Source: DASPLX01 sp035627375 (GTDB lineage: Bacteria; Pseudomonadota; Gammaproteobacteria; Burkholderiales; Burkholderiaceae_D). Taken from it: DNA of 64,000 nucleotides. Positions 1-8,285 of this stretch are shown here, one piece after another. Every line of letters starts with the position of its first letter. Positions within the stretch are counted from its first letter, which is position 1. The stretch lies in assembly GCA_035627375.1 (NCBI GenBank), contig DASPLX010000069.1:22997-86996 (forward strand). Direction: 5' to 3'. The position numbers were made by a program, and so were the translations under genes. A model generated the notes under the pieces. The model saw nothing but the letters and a program-made list of their open reading frames with translations. It made no database searches and was not told where the DNA came from.

Positions 1-776
1 AAGGCCGCGACGATGAGTTTGATCTGATCCGGATGGATGCTCCACATGCGCGTATAGCCGAATTCACGGGCGGCGCGGCGCGCGTCGTCGGCGACGACGG
101 CGGCATTCCGGATTTCGGTCGTGACGTTGTGCGAAGGCGTCTTGCCGTGCGCATGGCAGGCGGCCGCGATCTCTAGCTTGGCGCGGGTGATCAGCGGATG
201 CGTGAATTGCCCGGGCGAGCGCATCGCATCGCCGGGAATCGCGCCATAGTGGGCGGAGACGAAATCCATGATGCCGAACGAAAGGCATTCGACCTGCGGC
301 AGGGCGGCGATGGCATGCGCATCGGCCAGCGCGCCGTGGGTTTCGATCAGTATGTGCACCGGCAAGTCGGCGCGCTTGCCGGCATGCCGGTTGATGACGT
401 CGATCGCGTGTTCGACATCGGCCACGCATTGCGGTTTCGGAACCACGAGATAGGCTAGGCGCTCGGCCGCGCCTTCGCAGATGATGGCGACATCCTGCTC
501 GAAGAACGGGCTGGAAACATCGTGCACGCGCGCGCCGATGCGATTGAAGCGATTGTCTTCGCCGGCGATCAGCGCGGCGACGAGCCGCGCATGCGCTTCT
601 TCGTTGCCGGCCGCGGCGCCATCCTCGCAATCGAAAGTGATGTCGAAGATCGGGCCAAGTTCTTGTTGCAGGGCAAGCGACTTGCGCATCAGCTTTTCGG
701 AGCCGGCGTAGTGGTCGCAGACCGGAATCGTCACCGGTGCGTGCTTGTCCTGGAATAAGACCTCGGAAGGGTGCAT
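1..776 (-). CDS. HpcH/HpaI aldolase / citrate lyase beta-like protein (3' end cut by window)
   Basis: This is a CitE-like (HpcH/HpaI superfamily) lyase read on the minus strand from ATG at 776 and running out of the window, so only about 258 residues are visible. The N-terminus reads MHPSEVLFQDKHAPVTIPVC, followed by a conserved acidic stretch FDITFDCEDGAAAGNEEAHA and the family motifs LIETHGAL and SFGIMDF, which lie on the Mg-binding TIM-barrel strands; SIHPDQIK near the cut is also typical. Family members cleave or form C-C bonds of acyl-CoA thioesters such as malyl-CoA or citramalyl-CoA; the substrate here cannot be told. It lies 94 bp downstream of mdh on the same strand, which suggests cotranscription and a role around malate or acetyl-CoA. 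No strong Shine-Dalgarno is seen before 776, so the start is the least certain point. Confidence 0.85.
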   Translation of the reverse strand, partial: MHPSEVLFQDKHAPVTIPVCDHYAGSEKLMRKSLALQQELGPIFDITFDCEDGAAAGNEEAHARLVAALIAGEDNRFNRIGARVHDVSSPFFEQDVAIICEGAAERLAYLVVPKPQCVADVEHAIDVINRHAGKRADLPVHILIETHGALADAHAIAALPQVECLSFGIMDFVSAHYGAIPGDAMRSPGQFTHPLITRAKLEIAAACHAHGKTPSHNVTTEIRNAAVVADDARRAAREFGYTRMWSIHPDQIKLIVAA

Positions 777-870
777 GTAAAACGTGTTTGTCGGCGTGTT
801 GTCGTCGGTTGGCGGGTTCGTACGGCGGACAGGCGGCGTCGATGCCGCCGCTTGCCCGCCCGCGGCAGGC

Positions 871-1860
871 TTAGCCCACGAGATGCTTGACGCCGTCGCG
901 CTCTTCCATCAATTCCTTGAGCGTGAGGTTGATGCGCTCTTGCGAGAATGCATCGATGTCGAGACCCTGGACGATCTTGTACTCGCCGTTCTCGGTGGTG
1001 ACCGGGAAGCCGAACATCGTGCCTTCGGGGATGCCGTAGGAGCCGTCGGACGGCACGCCCATCGTCGTCCACTTGCCGTTGGTGCCGAGCATCCAGTCGC
1101 GTACATGGTCGATGGCGGCGTTGGCTGCCGATGCCGCGGAGGACAGGCCGCGGGCTTCGATGATGGCGGCGCCGCGCTTGCCGACCGTCGGCAGGAAGAC
1201 GTCCTTGTTCCAGGCTTCGTCGTTGATCATTGCCTTGACCGATTGACCGTCGATCGTGGCGAAGCGGTAGTCGGCATACATGGTCGGGGAGTGGTTGCCC
1301 CAGACGCACAGCTTTTCGATCGAGGACACCGGCTTGCCGGTCTTGGCCGCGACTTGCGACAATGCGCGGTTGTGGTCGAGGCGCAGCATCGCGGTGAAGT
1401 TCTTGGCCGGCAGGCTGGGCGCCGACTTCATGGCGATGTAGGCGTTGGTGTTGGCCGGATTGCCGACGACCAGCACCTTGACGTTGCGCGAAGCGACCGC
1501 GTCGAGCGCCTTGCCTTGCACCGTGAAGATCTGGGCATTGGCTTCGAGCAGATCCTTGCGCTCCATTCCCGGGCCGCGCGGACGGGCGCCGACCAGCAGG
1601 GCAACGTCCGCATCCTTGAAGGCGGTCATCGGATCGCTATGCGCGGTCATGCCGGCCAGCAGCGGGAATGCGCAGTCGTCGATTTCCATCATCACGCCCT
1701 TGAGCGCCTTCTGAGCTTTCTCGTCCGGGATTTCGAGCAATTGCAGAATGACCGGTTGATCCTTGCCGAGCATGTCGCCGTTGGCGATGCGGAACAGCAG
1801 GGAATAGCCGATCTGGCCGGCGGCGCCGGTAACGGCAACACGCATGGGGGCTTTAGCCAT
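871..1860 (-). CDS. mdh: Malate dehydrogenase
   Basis: Cytosolic NAD-dependent malate dehydrogenase, interconverting malate and oxaloacetate in the TCA cycle. The 329-residue product is full length for the betaproteobacterial type. It shows the Rossmann loop TGAAGQIG at residues 11-18, the mobile substrate loop GARPRGPGMERKDLL at 91-105 with substrate-binding arginines, the LDHNRA segment at 161-166 with the catalytic aspartate and a substrate arginine, and the catalytic histidine in WGNHSP (His190). A GGAGAG ribosome site lies 6 bp before the ATG (complement of 1867-1872). It is divergent from the GntR regulator and the sdh operon, so TCA genes share one control region, and the CitE-like gene follows on the same strand. 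Confidence 0.97.
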   Translation of the reverse strand: MAKAPMRVAVTGAAGQIGYSLLFRIANGDMLGKDQPVILQLLEIPDEKAQKALKGVMMEIDDCAFPLLAGMTAHSDPMTAFKDADVALLVGARPRGPGMERKDLLEANAQIFTVQGKALDAVASRNVKVLVVGNPANTNAYIAMKSAPSLPAKNFTAMLRLDHNRALSQVAAKTGKPVSSIEKLCVWGNHSPTMYADYRFATIDGQSVKAMINDEAWNKDVFLPTVGKRGAAIIEARGLSSAASAANAAIDHVRDWMLGTNGKWTTMGVPSDGSYGIPEGTMFGFPVTTENGEYKIVQGLDIDAFSQERINLTLKELMEERDGVKHLVG

Positions 1861-1941
1861 TTTTAACTCTCCAAAGGTGGTGATGAAAGCGATGTAGGAC
1901 AGGTTTTCTAAGCTTGCCGAACCTGGATTGGTGAACCTGTA

Positions 1942-1970
1942 ATCATACCGGTGAACTTCCCGCGAGTCAC
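1942..1970 (-). promoter_or_regulatory. Candidate sigma-70 promoter of mdh
   Basis: On the minus strand a GTGACT box (1970-1965, 4/6 to the -35 consensus) is followed after 17 bp by TATGAT (1947-1942, 5/6 to the -10 consensus). The -10 is flanked by two GGTGAAC-type direct repeats (plus strand, about 1930-1956), which could be a regulator site. Inferred from sequence only. Confidence 0.45.
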
Positions 1971-2085
1971 AGGCGGTCGCTGGACAAGAGCTGATCGAAC
2001 ACTGTTCATGCGCAAGGGAAATGCGATTTTCTCGGAGCTTGCGTCATGTCAATATTGCACGCGAGTGTAGGCTTGCGGCGGCGGT

Positions 2086-2122
2086 CTGTCAATGCCTATC
2101 ATATATCTTATATAAGACATAT
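2086..2122 (+). promoter_or_regulatory. Promoter of the GntR gene with overlapping palindromic operator
   Basis: TCTTATATAAGA (2106-2117) is a perfect 12-bp palindrome inside a wider imperfect one (2101-2122, ATAT arms). It covers a likely -10 box TATATA at 2109-2114, which has a CTGTCA -35-like box (2086-2091) exactly 17 bp upstream. A palindrome of this size over the -10 of a GntR-type regulator gene is the usual layout for autorepression. No second copy was found before mdh, sdhC, gltA or odhA, though the same site is also upstream of the sdh genes as a unit. Confidence 0.55.
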
Positions 2123-2159
2123 CAGTTGTCATTTTTTGCTGGACGGCAAGCAAGCTTTT

Positions 2160-2981
2160 ATGGTGAAATCCCCAGTTATGAGTTCGAATCCGTCCAATCT
2201 GGCGAACAATGTTGCGACCCTCGGCGCGCAGGGCCAGGGGGGCGGGGTTTCCGCTTCCGGCACATCTCCCACCTTCAGCCCCTTGTACCAGCAGATCAAG
2301 GCGCTGATCACCCAGAGTCTCCAGTCCGGCGAATGGAAGCCGGGCGAGCTGATTCCGAGCGAGGTCGAGCTGGCGGGCCGTTTCAAGGTGAGTCAAGGCA
2401 CCGTGCGCAAGGCGATCGACGAGCTGGCGGCGGAAAATCTCGTCGTGCGCCGTCAAGGCAAGGGGACTTTCGTGGCGACGCATCACGAAGCGCGCGCCCA
2501 ATTCCGTTTCCTGCGGCTGATGCCCGACCTGGGCGACCCCCATTATCCCGAAAATCGCATTCTCGAGGTCAAGCGTCTGCGCGCTCCGGCCGAGGTGGCG
2601 CGTCAGCTCGACATGAAATCGGGCGATTCGGTCATCTTCATCAAGCGCGTCCAATCCTTCGACGGTGCGCCGACGATTCTCGAAGAGCTTTGGCTTCCCG
2701 GCATGATTTTCAAGGGGCTCACCGCCGAGCGCCTGTCGGAGTACAAGGGGCCGATGTACGGTTTGTTCGAAAGCGAATTCGGGACGCATATGATCCATGC
2801 GGCCGAAAAGCTGCGCGCGGTCCCGGCCGGCGAAGCGGAGGCGGAGTTGCTCGCCGTGCCACTCGGCACGCCGCTGCTGTCGGTCGAGCGGGTGTCGTTC
2901 ACGTATGGGAACAAGCCGGTGGAAGTGCGGCGCGGTTTGTACCTGACCGTTCGCCATCATTATCAGAATGAGTTGAGTTGA
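2160..2981 (+). CDS. GntR-family (HutC/UTRA type) transcriptional regulator of the sdh region
   Basis: A DNA-binding regulator of 273 residues from ATG 2160. After a flexible Gly/Ser-rich leader of about 40 residues it has the winged helix-turn-helix starting PLYQQIKALI and ending in VVRRQGKGTFVA. The recognition-helix region is VSQGTVRKAIDELAAENLVV. The rest (from about residue 110) is a UTRA ligand-binding domain, recognisable from RFLRLMPDLGDPHYPENRI and the C-terminal YLTVRHHYQNE. Its position immediately before sdhC, divergent from mdh, argues that it controls TCA genes in response to a metabolite; the effector is unknown. The frame is open upstream to 2046, but that extension crosses the promoter palindrome, and ATG 2178 is an alternative start. 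Confidence 0.88.
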   Translation: MVKSPVMSSNPSNLANNVATLGAQGQGGGVSASGTSPTFSPLYQQIKALITQSLQSGEWKPGELIPSEVELAGRFKVSQGTVRKAIDELAAENLVVRRQGKGTFVATHHEARAQFRFLRLMPDLGDPHYPENRILEVKRLRAPAEVARQLDMKSGDSVIFIKRVQSFDGAPTILEELWLPGMIFKGLTAERLSEYKGPMYGLFESEFGTHMIHAAEKLRAVPAGEAEAELLAVPLGTPLLSVERVSFTYGNKPVEVRRGLYLTVRHHYQNELS

Positions 2982-3032
2982 AGGATTGCGGGATTGCGCC
3001 GAATGCGGCATAGGCATGTGGACACATTGGTC

Positions 3033-3038
3033 TTGACA
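3033..3038 (+). promoter_or_regulatory. Possible -35 box for the sdh operon
   Basis: A perfect TTGACA lies about 100 bp before sdhC in the 153-bp gap after the GntR gene. No good -10 box sits at 17 bp, so this may be an activator-dependent or weak promoter. Low confidence. Confidence 0.3.
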
Positions 3039-3134
3039 AAAGGAAATGTTGCCGATTGTGCTCACTACATATTGGTGTGCCGCACAAAATAGGTGAGAAT
3101 TACGCGTTTACCAAGTTTTCGGGAGGTTGTGTCC

Positions 3135-3545
3135 ATGTCAGAAGCCGCAAAAAAACGGCCGCAATTCCGTAACATTCATATTACGGATCTTGCGTTCTCC
3201 TATCGCATGCCGTTGGCCGCCAAGGTCTCGATCATGCATCGAGTCAGCGGTGCTTTCATTTTCCTGCTGCTGCCCTTCATCCTCTATCTGCTCGATAACA
3301 GCCTGACGTCCGAAGGCACGTTCGAGTATTTCCGGGGCCTCATGTCTTACACGAGCGTCAAACTCGTCGTGCTGGCGCTTGCCTGGGCGTATCTCCATCA
3401 TTTTTGCGCCGGCATGCGTCATCTGGTCATGGACTTGCACATCGGCGCTACCAAGGAAGGCGCGCGTTCGAGCGCGATCGCCGTCCTAGCGGTCAGCCTG
3501 CCCTTGACCGCACTGTTCGGATTGAAATTGTTCGGAGTGTTCTGA
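3135..3545 (+). CDS. sdhC: Succinate dehydrogenase cytochrome b556 subunit
   Basis: Membrane anchor subunit C of succinate:quinone oxidoreductase (complex II), which holds heme b and the quinone site in the inner membrane. The 136-residue protein has the SdhC signature around MHRVSGAFIFLLLPF and LHHFCAGMRHLVMDLH (second part with heme-ligand histidine candidates), and three hydrophobic helices. Start ATG 3135 is chosen because GGAGGT at 3122-3127 precedes it with correct spacing; the open frame extends to 3093 without support. sdhD follows after one base, so the two are translationally coupled. Confidence 0.96.
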   Translation: MSEAAKKRPQFRNIHITDLAFSYRMPLAAKVSIMHRVSGAFIFLLLPFILYLLDNSLTSEGTFEYFRGLMSYTSVKLVVLALAWAYLHHFCAGMRHLVMDLHIGATKEGARSSAIAVLAVSLPLTALFGLKLFGVF

Positions 3546-3546
3546 A

Positions 3547-3912
3547 ATGGCGAATAACAACATCGGGCCGAAGCGCATGGTGGTCGGCGCGCATTACGGC
3601 GTGATCGACTGGCTGGCGCAACGCATCACCGCGATCGTGATGGCGGTCTACACCATCATCCTGCTGGGGCTGTTCTTCTTCGGCAAGGATTTCAGCTACC
3701 AAGGCTGGGCCGGCCTGTTCGCGCAGCAATGGTTCAAGCTCGCGACCTTCGTGACCTTCATCGCATTGCTGTATCACGCCTGGGTCGGCATGCGCAATAT
3801 CTGGATGGACTACGTCAAGCCGGTCGCCGTGCGCCTCACCCTGCAGGTGCTCACCATCCTGTGGCTGGTCGGCTGCGCCGGCTATGCGGCTCAGATTCTC
3901 TGGAGAGTGTAA
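3547..3912 (+). CDS. sdhD: Succinate dehydrogenase membrane anchor subunit
   Basis: Second membrane anchor of complex II, 121 residues with three transmembrane helices. The family pattern is visible in GVIDWLAQRITAIVMAVYTI near the N-terminus and YHAWVGMRNIWMDYVKP in the middle, the latter containing the heme/quinone-side histidine. It works with SdhC to anchor the SdhAB catalytic dimer on the cytoplasmic face. It starts one base after the sdhC stop and ends three bases before sdhA, a tight operon. Confidence 0.95.
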   Translation: MANNNIGPKRMVVGAHYGVIDWLAQRITAIVMAVYTIILLGLFFFGKDFSYQGWAGLFAQQWFKLATFVTFIALLYHAWVGMRNIWMDYVKPVAVRLTLQVLTILWLVGCAGYAAQILWRV

Positions 3913-3915
3913 ATC

Positions 3916-5694
3916 GTGGCAGCAATCAAATCCTCCCTTCCTTCCCGCCGCTTCGACGTCGTCGTGGTCGGCGCCGGCGGTTCCGGCATGCGCGCTTCGC
4001 TGCAGCTGGCCGAAGCCGGTCTGAACGTCGCCGTCCTGTCCAAGGTCTTCCCGACCCGTTCGCATACCGTCGCCGCGCAAGGCGGCATCGGCGCCTCGCT
4101 CGGCAACATGTCCGAGGACGATTGGTACTGGCACATGTTCGACACCGTCAAGGGTTCCGACTATCTCGGCGACCAGGACGCGATCGAATTCATGTGCCGC
4201 GAGGCGCCGAAGGTCGTGTATGAACTCGAACACTTCGGCATGCCGTTCGACCGCAATCCCGACGGCACGATCTATCAGCGTCCGTTCGGCGGCCATACCG
4301 CCAATTTCGGCGAGAAGCCGGTGCAGCGCGCCTGCGCCGCGGCCGACCGCACCGGCCACGCCTTGCTGCATACGCTCTACCAGCGCAACGTGCGCGCCAA
4401 GACGCATTTCTTCGTCGAGTGGATGGCGATCGACATCGTCCGCGATGCCGACGGCGATGTGCTCGGCGTCGTCGCCCTCGAAATGGAAACCGGCGACGTG
4501 ATGATCCTCGAAGCCAAGACCACGGTGTTCGCCACCGGCGGCGCGGGCCGCATCTTCGCCGCTTCGACCAACGCCTTCATCAACACCGGCGACGGCCTCG
4601 GCATGGCCGCGCGCGCCGGCCTGCCGCTGGAAGACATGGAATTCTGGCAATTCCACCCGACCGGCGTCTCCGGCGCCGGCGTGCTGATCACCGAAGGCGT
4701 GCGCGGCGAGGGCGGCATCCTGATCAACTCCAACGGCGAGCGCTTCATGGAGCGTTACGCGCCGACGCTGAAGGATCTGGCGCCGCGCGACTTCGTCTCG
4801 CGCTCGATGGACCAGGAGATCAAGGAAGGCCGCGGCTGCGGTCCGAACAAGGACCATGTGCTGCTCGACCTGCGCCACATCGGCGCCGACACGATCAAGA
4901 AGCGCTTGCCGTCGATTCTCGAGATCGGCCACAAGTTCGCCAACGTCGACGCCACCAAGGAGCCGATCCCGGTGGTGCCGACGATCCACTATCAGATGGG
5001 CGGCATCCCGACCAACATCAACGGCCAGGTCGTCGTGCCGAAGAACGGCAATCCGAGCGAAGTGGTCAACGGCATGTACGCGATCGGCGAATGCGCCTGC
5101 GTCTCGGTGCATGGCGCCAATCGCCTCGGCACCAATTCGCTGCTCGACCTGGTCGTGTTCGGCCGCGCCGCCGGCAACCATATCGTCGCCTCCAACCTCA
5201 AGGCGAAGAGCCACAAGCCGTTGCCGGCCGACGCCGCCGACCGTGCCATGGAGCGCATGGCGCGCCTGGAAAGCAGCACCGGCTCCGAGCGCGTCCAGGA
5301 CGTGGCCAACGCCATCCGCGGCGCGATGCAGCAATACTGCGGCGTATTCCGCACCGACGAGCTGCTGCAGGCCGGTTACACGAAGATCATGGAACTCGAC
5401 GAGCGCCGCAAGCACGTTTCGTTCAAGGACAAGTCCAAGGTCTTCAACACCGCGCGCGTCGAAGCGCTCGAACTGGACAACCTGATCGAAACCGCGAAAG
5501 CCACGATCACGTCGGCCGTCGCCCGCAAGGAATCGCGCGGCGCCCACGCGCATCGCGACTTCCCGAATCGCGACGACGAGAACTGGATGAAGCACACGCT
5601 GTGGTTCTCGGAAGGCAATCGCCTCGACTACAAGCCGGTGGTCACCAAGCCGTTGACGGTGGAAACCTTCAAGCCGAAGGCAAGGACCTTTTAA
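3916..5694 (+). CDS. sdhA: Succinate dehydrogenase flavoprotein subunit
   Basis: Catalytic subunit that oxidises succinate to fumarate using covalently bound FAD; 592 residues, full length. The FAD-binding GAGGSGMRASLQLAEAGLNV is at residues 19-38, and the flavinylation histidine lies in TRSHTVAAQGG (His50). Further family motifs are QFHPTGVSGAGVLITEG and HGANRLGTNSLLDLVVFGR. Start is GTG at 3916, three bases after sdhD. FAD attachment should depend on SdhE, encoded downstream. Base composition is strongly GC-rich with long open antisense frames, which are artefacts. Confidence 0.98.
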   Translation: MAAIKSSLPSRRFDVVVVGAGGSGMRASLQLAEAGLNVAVLSKVFPTRSHTVAAQGGIGASLGNMSEDDWYWHMFDTVKGSDYLGDQDAIEFMCREAPKVVYELEHFGMPFDRNPDGTIYQRPFGGHTANFGEKPVQRACAAADRTGHALLHTLYQRNVRAKTHFFVEWMAIDIVRDADGDVLGVVALEMETGDVMILEAKTTVFATGGAGRIFAASTNAFINTGDGLGMAARAGLPLEDMEFWQFHPTGVSGAGVLITEGVRGEGGILINSNGERFMERYAPTLKDLAPRDFVSRSMDQEIKEGRGCGPNKDHVLLDLRHIGADTIKKRLPSILEIGHKFANVDATKEPIPVVPTIHYQMGGIPTNINGQVVVPKNGNPSEVVNGMYAIGECACVSVHGANRLGTNSLLDLVVFGRAAGNHIVASNLKAKSHKPLPADAADRAMERMARLESSTGSERVQDVANAIRGAMQQYCGVFRTDELLQAGYTKIMELDERRKHVSFKDKSKVFNTARVEALELDNLIETAKATITSAVARKESRGAHAHRDFPNRDDENWMKHTLWFSEGNRLDYKPVVTKPLTVETFKPKARTF

Positions 5695-5772
5695 TCCAGT
5701 TATATACGGTTTGGGGCAGGGCTGGCCGGGTAGGCTACGCGATTCCAGCTCGGTCCCACAAGGGAAAAGATT

Positions 5773-6483
5773 ATGGCACGCACTCTCAAATTCAAAATCT
5801 ACCGCTACGATCCGGACAAGGATGCCAAGCCCTACATGCAGGACTTGACGGTGACCTTGCAGGATACCGACAAGATGCTGCTCGACGCGCTGCAGCGGAT
5901 CAAGGCGGACGTCGACGATTCGCTCGCGCTGCGCCGCTCCTGCCGCGAAGGCGTGTGCGGCTCCGACGCGATGAACATCAACGGCAAGAACGGCCTGGCT
6001 TGCACCACCAACCTGAACGAACTGACCGAGCCGATCACGCTGCGTCCGCTGCCGGGCCTGCCCGTCATCCGCGACCTGATCGTCGACATGACGCAGTTCT
6101 TCAAGCAATACCATTCGATCAAGCCCTATCTGATCAACAACACGATTCCGCCGGAGAAAGAGCGTCTGCAGACTCCGGCCGAGCGCGAAGAGCTCGACGG
6201 CCTGTACGAGTGCATCCTGTGCGCCTGCTGCTCGACTTCCTGCCCGTCGTTCTGGTGGAACCCGGACAAGTTCGTCGGCCCGGCCGGTCTGCTGCAAGCC
6301 TACCGCTTCATTGCCGACAGCCGCGACGAAGCGACCGGCGAGCGTCTCGACAATCTCGAAGATCCGTACCGCCTGTTCCGTTGCCACTCGATCATGAATT
6401 GCGTCGATGTCTGCCCGAAGGGTCTGAACCCGAACAAGGCGATCGGCAAGATCAAGGAACTGATGGTTCGCAGGGCAGTTTAG
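5773..6483 (+). CDS. sdhB: Succinate dehydrogenase iron-sulfur subunit
   Basis: Electron-transfer subunit of complex II, 236 residues. The N-terminal 2Fe-2S site is SCREGVCGSDAMNINGKNG followed by Cys77: ligands Cys57, Cys62, Asp65 (Asp is normal in this family) and Cys77. The C-terminal part carries the clustered cysteines CILCACCSTSCPSFWW and CHSIMNCVDVCPKGLNP for the 4Fe-4S and 3Fe-4S centres. A 78-bp gap separates it from sdhA, with AGGGAAAAG as ribosome site. Confidence 0.98.
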   Translation: MARTLKFKIYRYDPDKDAKPYMQDLTVTLQDTDKMLLDALQRIKADVDDSLALRRSCREGVCGSDAMNINGKNGLACTTNLNELTEPITLRPLPGLPVIRDLIVDMTQFFKQYHSIKPYLINNTIPPEKERLQTPAEREELDGLYECILCACCSTSCPSFWWNPDKFVGPAGLLQAYRFIADSRDEATGERLDNLEDPYRLFRCHSIMNCVDVCPKGLNPNKAIGKIKELMVRRAV

Positions 6484-6597
6484 TCATTTGCGGGACGGAG
6501 CGGGCAGCGCGGGCTTGAGCGAAACGGTAGACTAGGCATCTCTGCCTGCCCGGCCGGACCTCGCGGGTTCTGCCTGTCCTCAACTGGATATAACAGT

Positions 6598-6867
6598 ATG
6601 GGTGTTACGCATCAAGCCGATCCGGTCAAGCGCGCCCGCCTGCGTTGGCGCGCCCGCCGCGGCTTGCTCGAGAACGATCTGATCATCACGCGTTTTCTCG
6701 ATGCGCACGAGGAAACCTTGACCGACGAGGAAGTCGATGCATTCTCGCGACTGATGGAGCTGGCGGACAACGAGTTGATGGATTTGCTGCTGGGGCGAAA
6801 AGAACTGGAAGGGGAGGTCGATTTGCCCCATGTCCATGCGTTGCTGGAAAGATTGCGCAGGGCTTGA
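6598..6867 (+). CDS. sdhE: FAD assembly factor SdhE (succinate dehydrogenase flavinylation)
   Basis: Small soluble protein (89 residues, DUF339/Sdh5 family) that promotes covalent FAD attachment to SdhA. The hallmark RGxxE surface motif is present as RRGLLEND near residues 19-26, inside RLRWRARRGLLENDLIITRF. Family length is 80-95 residues. It lies 114 bp after sdhB and 55 bp before gltA, matching the usual betaproteobacterial order. Confidence 0.95.
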   Translation: MGVTHQADPVKRARLRWRARRGLLENDLIITRFLDAHEETLTDEEVDAFSRLMELADNELMDLLLGRKELEGEVDLPHVHALLERLRRA

Positions 6868-6922
6868 TCGACGACAGGTTTATTTTTAGATCAACGACTA
6901 TTGCTCACACGAAGGAAGAGCC

Positions 6923-8236
6923 ATGAACATCTCTGATACCAAAGCCACATTGTCGTTTTCGGACGGCTCGCCGTCGATCGACCTGCCGATCTACCAGGGT
7001 TCGATCGGTCCGGACGTCGTCGACATCCGCAAGCTTTACGGCTCGACCGGCAAATTCACCTACGACCCGGGCTTCCTGTCGACCGCGGCCTGCAATTCGT
7101 CGATCACCTATATCGACGGCGACAAGGGCGAGCTGCTGTATCGCGGCTATCCGATCGAGCAATTGGCGGTCAATTGCGACTTCCTCGAAACCTGCTATCT
7201 GTTGCTGAACGGCGAATTGCCGAACGCCGAACAGAAGAAGAAGTTCGTCAGCACCGTGACCAACCACACGATGGTGCACGAGCAGATGCAATTCTTCTTC
7301 CGCGGCTTCCGCCGCGACGCGCATCCGATGGCGGTGCTGGTGGGCACGGTCGGCGCCCTGTCCTCGTTCTACCACGATTCGCTCGACATCAACGATCCGC
7401 ATCATCGCGAAGTCTCCGCGATCCGCCTGATCGCCAAGCTGCCGACGCTGGTGGCGATGTCCTACAAGTATTCGATCGGCCAGCCGTTCGTCTATCCGCG
7501 CAACGAGCTGTCCTACAGCGCCAACTTCATGCGCATGATGTTCTCGAATCCGTGCGAGGACTACAAGGTCAACGACGTGCTGGTGCGCGCCCTCGATCGC
7601 ATCCTGATCCTGCATGCCGATCACGAGCAGAACGCGTCGACCTCGACCGTCCGCCTGGCCGGCTCGTCGGGCGCTAATCCGTTCGCCTGCATCGCCGCCG
7701 GCATCGCCTGCCTGTGGGGGCCGGCGCACGGCGGCGCGAACGAAGCCGCGCTGACCATGCTGCAAGATATCCAGAAGCAGGGCGGCGTCGCCAAGATCGG
7801 CGAATTCGTCGCCAAGGTCAAGGACAAGAACTCCGGCGTGAAGCTGATGGGTTTCGGTCACCGCGTCTACAAGAACTACGATCCGCGCGCCAAGCTGATG
7901 CGCGAAACCTGCCACGAAGTGCTGAACGAGCTCGGCCTGCAGGACGATCCGCAGTTCAAGCTGGCGATGGCGCTCGAGAAGATCGCGCTGGAAGACGAAT
8001 ACTTCGTGACGCGCAAGCTGTATCCGAACGTCGACTTCTATTCGGGTATCGTCCAATCGGCGCTGGGCATCCCGGTGTCGCTGTTCACCGGTATCTTCGC
8101 GATGGCCCGCACCGTCGGCTGGATCGCTCAGTGGAACGAGATGATTTCCGATCCGGAGCAGAAGATCGGCCGTCCGCGCCAGCTGTACACCGGCGCCGCG
8201 AAACGCGATGTGCCGCCGATGGACAAGCGCGGTTGA
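6923..8236 (+). CDS. gltA: Citrate synthase (type II, hexameric)
   Basis: Condenses acetyl-CoA and oxaloacetate to citrate, the entry step of the TCA cycle; 437 residues, the size of the large NADH-sensitive Gram-negative enzyme. Active-site regions are WGPAHGGANEAAL, GFGHRVYKNYDPRAK and the C-terminal NVDFYSGIVQSALGIP containing the catalytic aspartate. A strong GAAGGAAGAG ribosome site precedes ATG 6923. It is the last gene of the sdh transcription unit, which ends at the hairpin at 8260. Confidence 0.98.
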   Translation: MNISDTKATLSFSDGSPSIDLPIYQGSIGPDVVDIRKLYGSTGKFTYDPGFLSTAACNSSITYIDGDKGELLYRGYPIEQLAVNCDFLETCYLLLNGELPNAEQKKKFVSTVTNHTMVHEQMQFFFRGFRRDAHPMAVLVGTVGALSSFYHDSLDINDPHHREVSAIRLIAKLPTLVAMSYKYSIGQPFVYPRNELSYSANFMRMMFSNPCEDYKVNDVLVRALDRILILHADHEQNASTSTVRLAGSSGANPFACIAAGIACLWGPAHGGANEAALTMLQDIQKQGGVAKIGEFVAKVKDKNSGVKLMGFGHRVYKNYDPRAKLMRETCHEVLNELGLQDDPQFKLAMALEKIALEDEYFVTRKLYPNVDFYSGIVQSALGIPVSLFTGIFAMARTVGWIAQWNEMISDPEQKIGRPRQLYTGAAKRDVPPMDKRG

Positions 8237-8259
8237 TCGCCGAACGAGGTAAGTGGGAA

Positions 8260-8285
8260 CGGGGCGCATGCGCCCCGTTTTTTAT
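8260..8285. terminator. Intrinsic terminator between gltA and the histidine kinase
   Basis: CGGGGCGCATGCGCCCCG (8260-8277) is a perfect palindrome followed by six T. It closes the sdh-gltA unit. It overlaps the stop codon of the leftward kinase gene (8282-8284), so it sits exactly between two convergent genes; the T tail is only on the gltA side. Confidence 0.85.

Noticed and set aside
3493..6387. A 964-codon open frame antisense to sdhD-sdhA-sdhB
   Set aside because: Its translation is low-complexity Arg/Ala/Val/Gly with no motif, and it mirrors codon positions of well-identified genes on the plus strand. GC-rich third positions make such antisense frames common.
4419..6518. A 699-codon alternative plus-strand frame over sdhA and sdhB
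   Set aside because: Arg/Pro-rich translation without motifs; it is an overlapping frame of two certain genes.
6484..6597. Imperfect inverted repeats in the sdhB-sdhE gap
   Set aside because: Matches are short (about 7 bp), GC-rich and expected by chance in this composition.
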